Positions 43,401 to 53,246 are shown, counted from the stretch's first letter. The stretch: 64,000 bases of DNA from an uncultured Lachnospiraceae bacterium (GCA_910588825.1 CAJURF010000006.1:1-64000), one strand, 5' to 3'. Notes: a model not told the origin generated them from the letters alone. Translations and numbers: made by a program.

Positions 43401-45506
43401 TTAATCATATGAGAAAGTTGAGATATCTATATGGAATTTTTCACATATTTCTATCATCGCATCATCTTCCAACCGATTATCTCCCACATAAGAACTGATA
43501 TGTGAATAAAAACCCGCTGCTGTGGGAAGCATATAGAGTTCTTGGCAGATACGTCCGTCGAGTTTTTGATAATTACATGGAATATATGGTTTATATGCCT
43601 CGAAATTTTCACCTAAAAGCAGTGCTTCCTTTTTATCTCTCAAAAATTCCTGTAAAAACGCAGTCCTCTTTTCATCCGGCAGAAGTTCCGTATTTACAAT
43701 ACAAGCGCCTTTTGGCGGTGTCTGTACCATATATAACTGCATCCTCTCATCTGAAATCTGCCATTGATCCGCTATTACATATTCCTTATCTTCCACCTCA
43801 GTATGTTCTATCATATCTTCTTTCAGAAACGTTTTGGGAAACAATACTTTTTGCCTTACTATTTTTTTCTGATTTTTCAGCCCGTATTCCCTGCGTGTCT
43901 TCTCAAACTCTACCGGTAAAACATATATTTTATCGAATAGTTCCATCATCTTTTGCCATTCTTCTCGATGTTCCTGATTCTGCTCCGGCATTAGATCTTC
44001 TATCGCCAGAATCTTTTCTGCCCCGCTCTTTCCGACGGCATTAAAATACAGCTTTGCCTTTTTCCCGTATAGCACAATATAATCCGCAGACAGATCCCCC
44101 CACCTGCGTTCCCATTCTCTTTCTATTATCTGATTTATATATTGACGGATCTCTTCATAATCTGAATAAAGATAGGGTGCCTTTTCAATCAGGCGATAGA
44201 ACATATATTCCTTCTCCTCTAAAGCCATTCTCCCCTGATAACAAAGCGGTATTATGTCTTCCGGCAGTTCTTCCCATTCCTGTTCCAAATAACCGCTTGG
44301 TGCCGGCGGCGCCGCAATCATAATCTGATATTTTTTCCCATCTGCAGCTTCCAGCATTCTTTTTAACTGAATCCTTTGTCTCCGGGACAGTTCCCATTCC
44401 GTCAAAATCATTACCCGTTTTTTATCTTCTGAGATATCTATGGTTCTCTGTGCATCGCCGCCTGCATTTCCAAATATTTGTTCCGCAATCTGTGCTGCTG
44501 TATTCACCGGAACATGGTTCTCTTTCCGATGATACCTCTTGTTTTCTTCTATATAGTCCTTTACTTCCTCCCACGTATTTATTTTATCACACTCGTCAAA
44601 TCCCAGATAATCGCCTTTATCATTGATACAGCCTGCCTTGCATCCATATACGCAGGCATCCCGCAGATAATTGCTGTCATCTCCAATCACCACATCCGTC
44701 TGCGCCAGAATATCACATATATCTTCTCCTTTAAAAGCACAATTATTATCGCTTATCAACTGAATTTCTACGTGATCTGTCTGCAGCTTCTCTTCATGTT
44801 CTTTCATCCATTGGTACGCTTTTTTTGTGATAATGGTGCATTTTGTCATTTTTTCTGCGGCAGGACTGTGTTGGTTCATATAAGAAACCCTCACATTTCC
44901 CGGCTCAATTATTTTTCCGTTATAGAGCCCTGCCAGCCGATACTCCGTCTTATAGATCCGATCAGTCATCCATTGAGAATCCGATATCAGATAATCCGTT
45001 TTTAACATCTCCTTCAAAATCAGGAAATATTTATTCAAATCCGCTTTTCTTTTTTTCAAAAGGTTGGGAACTCCGGTCATGCTGTTTACATAAACCTGCT
45101 CTTTTCGCTTTGTAAAGACATTGGGCAGCATTGCATTCCCAACTAAATACTTTGAACATGCAAGGGCTCTCCAGTATTCCTCTGAATCGTTTTCAACAAA
45201 TATAACGTCTTTGGGCAGTGCATTGACAGCACCGCTCTTTTTATCAGCAACCCATATATACGTATACGTTTGGCCATATGTTTGATGCAGATATTCAAAT
45301 AGATATCTCGGCACATCAACACAATTTTTCTTTCCTCTGCACCAAAAGAAAATTTGTTTTTTCTCTACAGGTTCTTTCAGGTATTTTGCATACATGCTTC
45401 TTGTATGAAATTTAAGATCTTTTTCGCTTATATGCCTTTTAATCGTCTGACATTCTAAATCATAATTGCCATAATGTTCTTTTAAAATATTCTCTACATC
45501 AGCCAT
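43401..45506 (-). CDS. Degenerate TagF-like (CDP-glycerol glycerophosphotransferase family) protein
   Basis: 701 aa. ATG 45506 (MADVENILKEHYGNY) has GGGAGAAG 6 nt upstream and overlaps the preceding gene by 8 nt. Residues about 65-180 resemble the TagF N-part (FFWCRGKKNCVDVPRYLFEY; TKRKEQVYVNSMTGVP), but the usual NTWHG.P is NSMTGVP, so the family histidine is lost, and the later KPH motif is missing. The C-terminal half (about 360-700) is unrecognised and may be a second diverged transferase-like domain. Coupled to a functional-looking TagF, it may be an accessory or altered-specificity enzyme. Confidence 0.68.
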   Translation of the reverse strand: MADVENILKEHYGNYDLECQTIKRHISEKDLKFHTRSMYAKYLKEPVEKKQIFFWCRGKKNCVDVPRYLFEYLHQTYGQTYTYIWVADKKSGAVNALPKDVIFVENDSEEYWRALACSKYLVGNAMLPNVFTKRKEQVYVNSMTGVPNLLKKRKADLNKYFLILKEMLKTDYLISDSQWMTDRIYKTEYRLAGLYNGKIIEPGNVRVSYMNQHSPAAEKMTKCTIITKKAYQWMKEHEEKLQTDHVEIQLISDNNCAFKGEDICDILAQTDVVIGDDSNYLRDACVYGCKAGCINDKGDYLGFDECDKINTWEEVKDYIEENKRYHRKENHVPVNTAAQIAEQIFGNAGGDAQRTIDISEDKKRVMILTEWELSRRQRIQLKRMLEAADGKKYQIMIAAPPAPSGYLEQEWEELPEDIIPLCYQGRMALEEKEYMFYRLIEKAPYLYSDYEEIRQYINQIIEREWERRWGDLSADYIVLYGKKAKLYFNAVGKSGAEKILAIEDLMPEQNQEHREEWQKMMELFDKIYVLPVEFEKTRREYGLKNQKKIVRQKVLFPKTFLKEDMIEHTEVEDKEYVIADQWQISDERMQLYMVQTPPKGACIVNTELLPDEKRTAFLQEFLRDKKEALLLGENFEAYKPYIPCNYQKLDGRICQELYMLPTAAGFYSHISSYVGDNRLEDDAMIEICEKFHIDISTFSYD

Positions 45507-48072
45507 TGCTTCTCCCGTCACATTGTAAAACGCGCTCAAATTCTTTGTATACTTCTTTATTATATGCCTCACAATCAAATTCATAATCAGGGACGCTGCC
45601 TTCTATAAAGGTTTTCATTCCCTCATATAAATCATCCACTTCATGTCCGATAAGCAGTTGTCCGTTCTCGATCAGCACATCCTTTGCAGTAGCAAATTTT
45701 GAAATAATAATCGGCATATGAAGCGTCCTGGCTTCCTGAACCACCAAAGGCTGTCCTTCATAATGGGAAGACAGAATAAAACAATCGCAGCCCTTCAAAA
45801 AACCAAAGGGTTTCATAAGAATTCCTACCAGATGTACAATTCCTTTCAGTTTTTCCTTTTCTATCAGCTCTTCCAGATATTCCCGCCACAGACCTTCTCC
45901 TATAATATACAGGCGGACCGATGGGTTCTCCCTGTAAAGTTTTCCAAAAGCTTTGATCAAACTGTCCTGATTTTTTTCCGGAGACAGCCTGCCCATTGTA
46001 ACAAAATTAACATGTTGTTTTTCCGGTGCATACACCACCTCTGCTTCATATGCCATGGGAATATTTTCCTGTATATCTGTCATATAATAGTTTGTTTTTT
46101 CTGTCGAAAAAGTGGTCAGGGATTGTTCTTCCCCCAGAATTCGTTCCAGGTTCAACATGTTTCGAGCATAGGTAAATTTATCTTTTGTCCGCTCTGTCGC
46201 AAAATTCTCTTTATTGACCTGCATGGTTAATTCGGAACAGCCGACAAGTTTATCCATATACGGATAGGTGGAGATACAGGGGCGCAAAGTTGCTCCCACA
46301 TCACTCCCCCCTTTTTCCCCTCTGCTCAATTCTTCTTTCAAATCACTGTGCATCCAGATCAGCTTTTTCGCATCCTCAAAAAAGGAAAATAAAATGGCAT
46401 AAAATTTTGAATATCCTGTATATTCGATTGCGTAATCAAACCTGCTTTTTCCGAAGAGCCTGCCCAGTTCACGTCTGCATATATCTTTCGGTGCATCCCA
46501 TCCGGCGTCAAGGCCATGTTTCATATTCAGAGCAAACAGGGCCTCTTCTTCCAGATTCATGGCATTATGCTTGCCGTTCCAGTATAACACCCTCACTTCC
46601 GGCCGGATTGCCTTAATAGTTTCTATTGCCTCTTTATTTTTTGTGGGGCCAACGCTTACCGTGACATCATATTTAGAATAATCAATATACCCCAATAGCG
46701 TCATAAGAGAAAATGTAAGTCCGTTCGTTACAAAGCTCCCCCCACGGAACAAAAGCTTTTTCTTTGTTTTTGTATCGCATTTAATGCAGATGCCATTTTC
46801 TTTTTTTTCAAATACCGCTTCCACTATCCGTTCACATACATGCCCGTCATCGTTTCCACATGCCCACTGTTTTTCTATTTGATATTTTTCCCAGTGTGGT
46901 TTCATTGCCTGATCAATATCACTTACAATACAGCCCAATTCATCATAATTCCGTACAATCGGCCCCGGCAATTTATCCAGTCCGAAATACAATCCCCGGG
47001 ATTCCATATATTCTTCCAAATCTTCAATAAAAAACAAAATCGGTTTTTCTGTCACCAGAAAATCAAAATAAATGCTGGAATAATCTGATATTAAAACATC
47101 TACGATTGATAATAACTCATTTGTATCAATAATTGCCGGAACAAACTGCCCTGTCAGTTCACTGGAATTTTTAATATGCTTATAGACAATCTGATGCGGC
47201 TTTACCAAAACCTGATATTCATCCATATTCATATTTTTTTCCAGGCACCGAATCATTTTAAAATAACTTTCCAGTCCTGTTTCCGGACTTCCAAATTTTT
47301 CTCCTTTCCAAGTAGGGGCATACAAAATTACTTTTTTATTGGGATCAACGATAACCCCATGCTTATCCAATGTTTCAATCACTTTTTTCTTTTCTGCATA
47401 GAAATGCGCATCATTTCGAGGCTGTCCAGCCTGCAGAATCGTACCCTCAAACAATCCCTCCAGCTTAAAACTCTTTTTATAGACTTCCGTCATAAATTTA
47501 TTGGGAGAAATTAAATAATCCGCCGCCAGAAAATTCCTTACGATATTCGCTGCCCCAATATTCCCTTGTGGTTCATCATATCCCAATGTTTTTAACGGTA
47601 TTCCATGCCAGGTATTTATATATACCTGTTCTTTCCGCTTAATAAAATAATCCATAAAAGTGCTGTCATTTATAAGATATTCCGCCGAGGCCAGATAACG
47701 GGCATATTCAATGGACTGATATTCTACAAATACAACTTGACTGTACTGTGCATATTCTTCTATCACCTGCCGGTTATCTTCCATATCCTCTATCGCCCAT
47801 ACATGGATATAATCTTCAAATCCTTTTTTCAAAAACAAATACCGGAAAACACTATATGGATTTCCTACCATTCCTCTCCCACTGTAGGCTTCATATAAAA
47901 TACAGTTTTTTCTTATAGATTCCTTTTCAAAAAAATACGTATACTTCGCCCGTAATTGCGTATCTATATTTCCATCCCATTTTTCGCATATTTCCTGCAG
48001 CGTTTCTTTATATTCTTTTTTATGTGCTGCTCCTGTCAACAGCACATTTTTCACTTTCTGAATCCATCCCAT
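45499..48072 (-). CDS. TagF-like glycerophosphotransferase fused to GT4 glycosyltransferase
   Basis: About 857 aa. N-terminal half (about 50-405) is a CDP-glycerol:polyglycerophosphate transferase with intact motifs: FIKRKEQVYINTWHGIPLKT, YAPTWKGEKFG, LVKPHQIV and LISDYSSIYFDFLV. C-terminal half (about 430-850) is a GT-B glycosyltransferase of family 4 type: TMGRLSPEKNQDSLIKAF, YIIGEGLWREYLEEL, SHYEGQPLVVQEA. It likely builds and glycosylates a phosphoglycerol wall or capsule polymer at the membrane face. Start ATG 48072; a TTG two codons upstream is possible. Confidence 0.85.
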   Translation of the reverse strand: MGWIQKVKNVLLTGAAHKKEYKETLQEICEKWDGNIDTQLRAKYTYFFEKESIRKNCILYEAYSGRGMVGNPYSVFRYLFLKKGFEDYIHVWAIEDMEDNRQVIEEYAQYSQVVFVEYQSIEYARYLASAEYLINDSTFMDYFIKRKEQVYINTWHGIPLKTLGYDEPQGNIGAANIVRNFLAADYLISPNKFMTEVYKKSFKLEGLFEGTILQAGQPRNDAHFYAEKKKVIETLDKHGVIVDPNKKVILYAPTWKGEKFGSPETGLESYFKMIRCLEKNMNMDEYQVLVKPHQIVYKHIKNSSELTGQFVPAIIDTNELLSIVDVLISDYSSIYFDFLVTEKPILFFIEDLEEYMESRGLYFGLDKLPGPIVRNYDELGCIVSDIDQAMKPHWEKYQIEKQWACGNDDGHVCERIVEAVFEKKENGICIKCDTKTKKKLLFRGGSFVTNGLTFSLMTLLGYIDYSKYDVTVSVGPTKNKEAIETIKAIRPEVRVLYWNGKHNAMNLEEEALFALNMKHGLDAGWDAPKDICRRELGRLFGKSRFDYAIEYTGYSKFYAILFSFFEDAKKLIWMHSDLKEELSRGEKGGSDVGATLRPCISTYPYMDKLVGCSELTMQVNKENFATERTKDKFTYARNMLNLERILGEEQSLTTFSTEKTNYYMTDIQENIPMAYEAEVVYAPEKQHVNFVTMGRLSPEKNQDSLIKAFGKLYRENPSVRLYIIGEGLWREYLEELIEKEKLKGIVHLVGILMKPFGFLKGCDCFILSSHYEGQPLVVQEARTLHMPIIISKFATAKDVLIENGQLLIGHEVDDLYEGMKTFIEGSVPDYEFDCEAYNKEVYKEFERVLQCDGRSNG

Positions 48073-48148
48073 AATCAATTTCCACTCTTTCCTCTAGAGA
48101 TTCCCGGGCTTTTGTCCACTCCCACAGCAATGTGCTTTTCTTCAAACC

Positions 48149-48177
48149 ATTATAGCAATATCATAGTATTTTGTAAA
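48149..48177 (-). promoter_or_regulatory. Sigma-A promoter of the TagF operon
   Basis: On the - strand TTTACA (48177-48172), 17-nt spacer, TATAAT (48154-48149). It lies between the divergent Xre gene and the TagF fusion gene. Confidence 0.8.
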
Positions 48178-48221
48178 TGTATTTCTGATTTAGTAGCCTT
48201 ATTTCAAAAAGGGGTGATTAT

Positions 48222-48506
48222 ATGCTGGGGGAAGTGATCAGGCAGTTAAGGATTTCTCATAACTTAAATCAAGTTCAATTGGCAGAAAAACTGAGTGTAT
48301 CCAAACAAACCATATCGAATTGGGAAAACAATAATATACTGCCTTCCATAGAAATGCTCGTTAGAATTTCAAAATTCTTTTCGGTAAGCACAGATTTTCT
48401 GCTGGAATTGGATACTCGAGATTATATTGAAGTGACCGGGCTGTCTCCAAAGCATCTGGCCCATATTCAGCAGATTATCAGTGATATATTAGGAATTGAA
48501 AAATAA
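48222..48506 (+). CDS. Xre-family transcriptional regulator
   Basis: 94 aa. AAAAAGGGGTG precedes ATG 48222. Canonical HTH_3: IRQLRISHNLNQVQLAEKLS, then KQTISNWENNNILPSIEML, ending with a short helical tail. Divergent from the TagF operon with a shared 150-bp spacer, so it may regulate that operon. Confidence 0.88.
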   Translation: MLGEVIRQLRISHNLNQVQLAEKLSVSKQTISNWENNNILPSIEMLVRISKFFSVSTDFLLELDTRDYIEVTGLSPKHLAHIQQIISDILGIEK

Positions 48507-48632
48507 TTTGATGTATGCCGGAAGCCTTTTTATGGCCTTTTTCTGATACACTTCTCATCACTTTTTCATAATATACTCCTTTTGTATTTAAAATATTCAT
48601 TGTCAGTTATTTTACTACAAATCCTCAATACA

Positions 48633-48671
48633 AAAAATACAACCTGCTGCCAAAACACAGGTTGTATTTTT
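48633..48671. terminator. Bidirectional terminator between convergent genes
   Basis: AAAAATACAACCTG (48633-48646) and CAGGTTGTATTTTT (48658-48671) form a perfect stem flanked by A and T runs, serving the Xre gene on + and the PRiA4-type gene on -. Confidence 0.85.
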
Positions 48672-48715
48672 ATCGTTATATTCATTCAGTTGTCAGCTTC
48701 CCAGCACATCCGCGC

Positions 48716-50383
48716 CTACCAATCCCCGTCCTGGTCCGGCGCTTCTCCTTTACTCTTAATAACTACAGCTTTCGGTGTGTCTCCTTCCTGTACTCTGAGA
48801 ACTCTACACTGAAATCTCCACTCAGCTCCGAAATCATAGACATATTTAAACTTTTTATCTTTCTCAAATCCGGCCTGTTCTAATGAATACTTGTCAGTTG
48901 TTCTGTCGCCGTACCCCATCCCCGCCATATAATAGCTGTCAAAATTACTCCACACAGAATTATTCATGAAGAATGCATGGGCGTGGTCATCATAAAAACC
49001 AAATGCCTTCAAAATAGCAGAGTGCAGCTCAAACAGAGAAGCCCCCATGGATATTTGTATATGGCGGTAACATCCGGCCCCCAGCGATACGCTGACCACA
49101 CAGGACTGGGGAGGGGTGTTTCTTTTCTTCCTGCGCCCCCGGGGACTGGTCTTTTTCGGTACATTGTCATCTTCCAGCCTGAATATAATATCCAATTTTT
49201 CCTGGATATCCGCCGGCAATGTTATTTCTTCTTTCAGCATTCTAAAGAATTCTGTCATCTCCGGGGGCATGCTGTCCAGCTGTGATTCACCCAGCATGAG
49301 CACCTCATCCAGCATACGGTTTAGTTCATCAAAGTCTGCCTCTTCCCCACCCCCTCCGAAACGCTCCATGAAACTATCTTCCGCCTCATCCAGAGCCGGC
49401 AGGTCATCTTCTATACTCACCGCTACTTTTAATTTTTCACAGAGTCCGGCGGCAAATGCATACGTACGCTCATCACGCGCTTTGATTTTGATAGGGCGGA
49501 TCTTTTCCTGCAGCAGGGCATCCATAAACAAATTCAGCAATTCTTCCGGATTTTTTTCATAATTTTCAACCGGAGAAACCTGAAGCATATATCCTGTGGA
49601 GGAATCAACTGCTATCAGAAGCGCCGGAAATACCGGCGGCTCCCCCGGGTCATTTTGAACCGGCTGAGGAAAACGGATAATTTCGCACTCCCATATTCCT
49701 GTCTTTTTCATTTTCTTCAGACTTGCCACTGCAATATCATTGCTTGGTTTGGGAGATGGATATACTTTTGGCGGTTCCGGAGGCAGCGGGGTTCTTCCCA
49801 GCTCCCACGCCTGACCCTGCCGCTTCAGCAGCATCATTCCTTCCATATCATCATACATTACTTCCAGCCCCAGTTCTTCCGGAGTCTGTGATTCTAATAA
49901 TTCCGCGACCTGAAGGGCGGCAGACAGCGCTTCACTTAGATCATCCATTTCCTGCTCTGTCTGTAGCTGCCAGGGAAAGTAGTTGGGCTGGTATTTCATA
50001 AAATGCGGATACGCGTTTCTTCCGCTGATTCTGATTCCATGGCTGCGGGCATATCTCCTGGCGTCTTCCCGTTCTTCCTTGGTAAGGCCATCTTTGCCTT
50101 CAAATATACACTGCAGGCAGGTCTGCTGTATTAGATGCTCGTGAAATTCCAGCTGTGACATCATCATGGGATCTGCCTGCGCAATTACACGGAAACTGTT
50201 AAATCCCTCGTCGCCGATGAACAATCCAAGGGCACAATGCCCGCCTGCCCTTCCCATGATACTAATGTAACCCACTCTGCCCCCGGACAATTCTAACGCA
50301 AAAACTTGTGTATCGCTCAGATGATTCCACAATTTTGTCTTTTTATATTCAAATGCCAGGCCGTACAGTTTATCTGAAGTCAT
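48716..50383 (-). CDS. PRiA4-ORF3-like (PF07929-type) domain protein
   Basis: 555 aa. ATG 50383 (MTSDKLYGLAFEYKK) with GGGAG upstream is preferred; the frame extends to 50434 but that start lies inside a MITE-like repeat. Residues about 1-140 and 230-350 carry uncharacterised domains (YISIMGRAGGHCALGLFIGD). Residues about 420-545 match the plasmid pRiA4b ORF-3/TnpR-passenger type: HIQISMGASLFELHSAILKAF and FKYVYDFGAEWRFQCRV. Cytoplasmic; no function known. Confidence 0.75.
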   Translation of the reverse strand: MTSDKLYGLAFEYKKTKLWNHLSDTQVFALELSGGRVGYISIMGRAGGHCALGLFIGDEGFNSFRVIAQADPMMMSQLEFHEHLIQQTCLQCIFEGKDGLTKEEREDARRYARSHGIRISGRNAYPHFMKYQPNYFPWQLQTEQEMDDLSEALSAALQVAELLESQTPEELGLEVMYDDMEGMMLLKRQGQAWELGRTPLPPEPPKVYPSPKPSNDIAVASLKKMKKTGIWECEIIRFPQPVQNDPGEPPVFPALLIAVDSSTGYMLQVSPVENYEKNPEELLNLFMDALLQEKIRPIKIKARDERTYAFAAGLCEKLKVAVSIEDDLPALDEAEDSFMERFGGGGEEADFDELNRMLDEVLMLGESQLDSMPPEMTEFFRMLKEEITLPADIQEKLDIIFRLEDDNVPKKTSPRGRRKKRNTPPQSCVVSVSLGAGCYRHIQISMGASLFELHSAILKAFGFYDDHAHAFFMNNSVWSNFDSYYMAGMGYGDRTTDKYSLEQAGFEKDKKFKYVYDFGAEWRFQCRVLRVQEGDTPKAVVIKSKGEAPDQDGDW

Positions 50384-50412
50384 ATATTTCTCCCATTTTC
50401 TTTTTATTGCTT

Positions 50413-50593
50413 TAGAGTGTGTTTGAAAATTCATTCACGCCAACCGCACGCCCCACTTTGCGGCACATTTGCTCCTTATTCGGTTGCTGTAGCCCGCTAC
50501 AGCGCCCTCATGCGGGGCAAATCTTCCATATCATACCCTTGGGTACAAACTGTGACGCACGGTTGACATAAAGCAATTTCCAAACACGCTCTA
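50413..50593. mobile_element. MITE-like 181-bp inverted-repeat element
   Basis: Ends TAGAGTGTGTTTG (from 50413) and CAAACACGCTCTA (to 50593) are imperfect inverted repeats; the next inner parts (TTCACGCCAACC, GGTTGACATAAAG) also partly pair. No open frame inside. Its left end covers the start of the longest frame of the neighbouring gene. Confidence 0.6.
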
Positions 50594-50630
50594 GAGTGTA
50601 TCTTAAGAATGAATTTTAAGACGCGCTCTA
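50592..50630. repeat. Palindromic repeat abutting the MITE-like element
   Basis: TAGAGTGTATCTTAA and TTTTAAGACGCGCTCTA form an imperfect palindrome whose terminal TAGAG shares two bases with the neighbouring element, suggesting related ends or nested insertion. Confidence 0.5.
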
Positions 50631-50825
50631 ACAGAGATTTTTCATATTTTAACCATTGTATCATGAAATACAGTAGATGACCAGAATAAATTAACTTTTA
50701 ATCTTTTATCATAATATATTTTTTCTGAAAAATAGAATTATGTATTCACATCATAACAATTCAATGATATGATAAAAATCAATATGAAACTACTGGCTGA
50801 TCATCTTATAGGAACAGATACTCAT

Positions 50826-51563
50826 ATGAATATTGCACTCATCTTATCAGGCGGCACCGGGACCAGGGCTGGGACAGATATCCCCAAACAGTATGTGGAC
50901 ATCTGCGGGAAACCTGTGATTTCTTACTGTATCGAAACGTTATCCACCCACAGCGCAATCGACGCTTTGCTGATAGCCGCTGCTCCTGACTGGCAGGATT
51001 TCATAGATAACTGGCTGAAATCTCCTGACTGTAAGAAAAAATTCAAAGGATTTTCCCTGCCGGGGGAAAACCGTCAGCTCTCTATTTACCGCGGGCTGGA
51101 AGCCATCCGGACCTTCGCAGGGGACAACGATTATGTATTGGTCCACGACGCCGCCCGCCCCCTGCTGTCCAAAGTCCAGATTGCCGCCTGCCTGAACGGC
51201 GCCCGGGGCCATGACGGAGCAATGCCTGTCCTGCCTATGAAGGATACCGTTTATTACAGTCATGACGGGAAAACGGTTGGAAAATTGCTGGACCGCAGCT
51301 CTATCTATGCGGGGCAGGCTCCTGAGGTCTTTCTTCTGGGCAGATATTATGAAGCCAACAGACGCCTGCTGCCAGAACAGATTTTTAAAATCAACGGTTC
51401 CACGGAACCGGGGATTATGTCCGAAATGGATATCGCCATGATTCCTGGCGACGAAGGAAATTTTAAAATTACCACCAGGGCAGACCTGGAGAATTTCCGC
51501 AAAATTATTTCTTTAGAGAAAGGGCTCGATCATGAAAGCATGGGTTTTACATCAGGTCAATGA
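50826..51563 (+). CDS. TarI/IspD-family cytidylyltransferase
   Basis: 245 aa from ATG 50826 (MNIALILSGGTGTRAG); the frame opens 19 codons earlier without homology. Nucleotide-binding LSGGTGTR, PKQYVDICGKP, DYVLVHDAARPL, and MKDTVYYS mark the IspD/TarI fold. The next gene is a zinc dehydrogenase overlapping by 32 nt, as in tarIJ pairs making CDP-ribitol, so a polymer precursor role is favoured over isoprenoid MEP synthesis. Confidence 0.8.
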   Translation: MNIALILSGGTGTRAGTDIPKQYVDICGKPVISYCIETLSTHSAIDALLIAAAPDWQDFIDNWLKSPDCKKKFKGFSLPGENRQLSIYRGLEAIRTFAGDNDYVLVHDAARPLLSKVQIAACLNGARGHDGAMPVLPMKDTVYYSHDGKTVGKLLDRSSIYAGQAPEVFLLGRYYEANRRLLPEQIFKINGSTEPGIMSEMDIAMIPGDEGNFKITTRADLENFRKIISLEKGLDHESMGFTSGQ

Positions 51564-52578
51564 TCTACGTTATGAAACAGTGAATCCCCCGTCACCGGAT
51601 GACCAGGAAGTGCTGGTACAGGTGAAGGCCGCCGGCATCTGCGGATCGGATATCCCCAGGATCTACCAGACAGGGACTTATTTTTACCCTCTGATTCCCG
51701 GACATGAGTTTTCCGGTGTTGTGGCAGAACTGGGCAGGGGCTCGGACAGCCACTGGCTGAACCGGCGGGTGGGAATCTTTCCGCTGATTCCCTGCGGCTC
51801 CTGTGTCCCCTGCCGACAAGAACAGTATGAGATGTGCCGCCGTTACAGTTATCTGGGCTCCCGCAGAGATGGCGGATTTGCTGAGTATGCGGCAGTTCCC
51901 GTACAGAATCTGATTGTTCTTCCGGAATCGGTTTCTTTCCAAGAGGCCGCCATGCTGGAACCTATGGCGGTGGCTGTCCATGCCATGAGACGTGCCCGCC
52001 CCGCCGCTTCAGACACTGTGGTCATATGCGGGCTGGGCACCATCGGACTGCTGTTATTCCTGTTTCTCAGAGAGGCGGGTGTGAAAAATATCCTGGCAGC
52101 AGGCAATAAGGATTTCCAGAAGCAGACAGTTCTGCGCCAGGGACTGCCAGAGGACTGTTACTGTGACAGCCGAAACCAGGATGTAAGTGGATGGCTCATG
52201 GAGCGCACAGCCGGAAACGGAGCGGACATCTTCTTTGAGTGTGTGGGAAAAAATGAAACTTATGCCCTGGCAGTACAAAATACGGCTCCGGCGGGAAAAG
52301 TCCTTCTGGTGGGAAATCCCCATTCCTCTATGCACCTGGAAAAAGATATTTACTGGAAAATACTCCGAAACCAGCTGACGGTCATCGGAACCTGGAATTC
52401 TTCTTTTACCCGCCGCCCGGATGACGACTGGAACTATGTTCTGGACCGGCTGGCACGCAGGCGGATTTCCCCATTGGACTTAATCACTCATAGATTTTCT
52501 ATGGAAAACCTGTCAGATGGACTGGAAATTATGCGGGATAAAACAGAAGACTATGTTAAGATTATGGGCGTACTCTAA
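51532..52578 (+). CDS. Zinc-dependent polyol-phosphate dehydrogenase (TarJ/GatD-like)
   Basis: 348 aa MDR enzyme. AAAGGG upstream of ATG 51532; overlaps the cytidylyltransferase gene. Catalytic-zinc region GICGSDIPR and GHEFSGVV; structural-zinc cysteines CGSCVPCRQEQYEMC; NAD site CGLGTIGLL. The segment GTWNSSFTRRPDDDW resembles galactitol-1-phosphate dehydrogenase, but the gene partner suggests ribulose-5-phosphate or a similar phosphopolyol substrate. Confidence 0.82.
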   Translation: MKAWVLHQVNDLRYETVNPPSPDDQEVLVQVKAAGICGSDIPRIYQTGTYFYPLIPGHEFSGVVAELGRGSDSHWLNRRVGIFPLIPCGSCVPCRQEQYEMCRRYSYLGSRRDGGFAEYAAVPVQNLIVLPESVSFQEAAMLEPMAVAVHAMRRARPAASDTVVICGLGTIGLLLFLFLREAGVKNILAAGNKDFQKQTVLRQGLPEDCYCDSRNQDVSGWLMERTAGNGADIFFECVGKNETYALAVQNTAPAGKVLLVGNPHSSMHLEKDIYWKILRNQLTVIGTWNSSFTRRPDDDWNYVLDRLARRRISPLDLITHRFSMENLSDGLEIMRDKTEDYVKIMGVL

Positions 52579-52608
52579 GCCCCCTTGGCGAAGTTTCCCA
52601 TAGGACAA

Positions 52609-52656
52609 AGAAAACAGCTGCCGCTGTGATACTACCATACCAACAGGGACAGCTGC
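52609..52656. terminator. Terminator after the TarIJ-like pair
   Basis: CAGCTGCCGCTGT pairs with ACAGGGACAGCTG, then CTTTTTCT on the + strand; lies between convergent genes. Confidence 0.75.
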
Positions 52657-52677
52657 TTTTTCTATCTTTGATTTTTC

Positions 52678-53202
52678 TTATAATTCCACAATTTTGCCTT
52701 CTTTTTCGCTGTATTTGCAGAATTTTCCATTCTCCGAGATGAACGGTACATATGTATTATGTTTTACATCTTTTACGTATACAACATTTGTGGCAATCAT
52801 CTTTACCAGAGAAAAACGCTCGCTCAGACTGGAGATCCACTGATATGTCTTCTCTTTGGAAGAAGACGCCATCACCAGACTGTAACCGCCGCCCTCAGAT
52901 TCTTTCAGATTAAAATAAACCTTTTCCTTCTTGCCAGTCGCCGCAAAAAGCTGGCTGAATACATAGGACGAAAAATTCTTCTTTACAAAATCGCGGAAAG
53001 AATCTTTGTCATAGGTAATCCCGCTCACTGCATCCTGAATCTTATCACCCCGGTCAATACGAATCCGAAGCACTTTCAAAACTTCCACTGACCAGTTTAA
53101 AAATGATATGGTGGTATAGTCCATAGATTCAAGTAAAGTACTGATTAATTCTTTACTCAAAATGCTGGAAGTCTTGGCTTCTTCCAATAATTGATCTCTC
53201 AT
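52678..53202 (-). CDS. Hypothetical protein, single-gene transcript
   Basis: 174 aa from ATG 53202 (MRDQLLEEAKTSS) with GGAGAG upstream; a GTG 6 codons earlier overlaps that site. Soluble. A helical N-terminus (LLESMDYTTISFLNWSVEVL) and a beta-rich C-part (VVYVKDVKHNTYVPFI). No family recognised. It has its own near-consensus promoter. Confidence 0.7.
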   Translation of the reverse strand: MRDQLLEEAKTSSILSKELISTLLESMDYTTISFLNWSVEVLKVLRIRIDRGDKIQDAVSGITYDKDSFRDFVKKNFSSYVFSQLFAATGKKEKVYFNLKESEGGGYSLVMASSSKEKTYQWISSLSERFSLVKMIATNVVYVKDVKHNTYVPFISENGKFCKYSEKEGKIVEL

Positions 53203-53246
53203 TACAGCTCTCTCCTTCACTTTACACGTTATTTGTTTATAATAAT

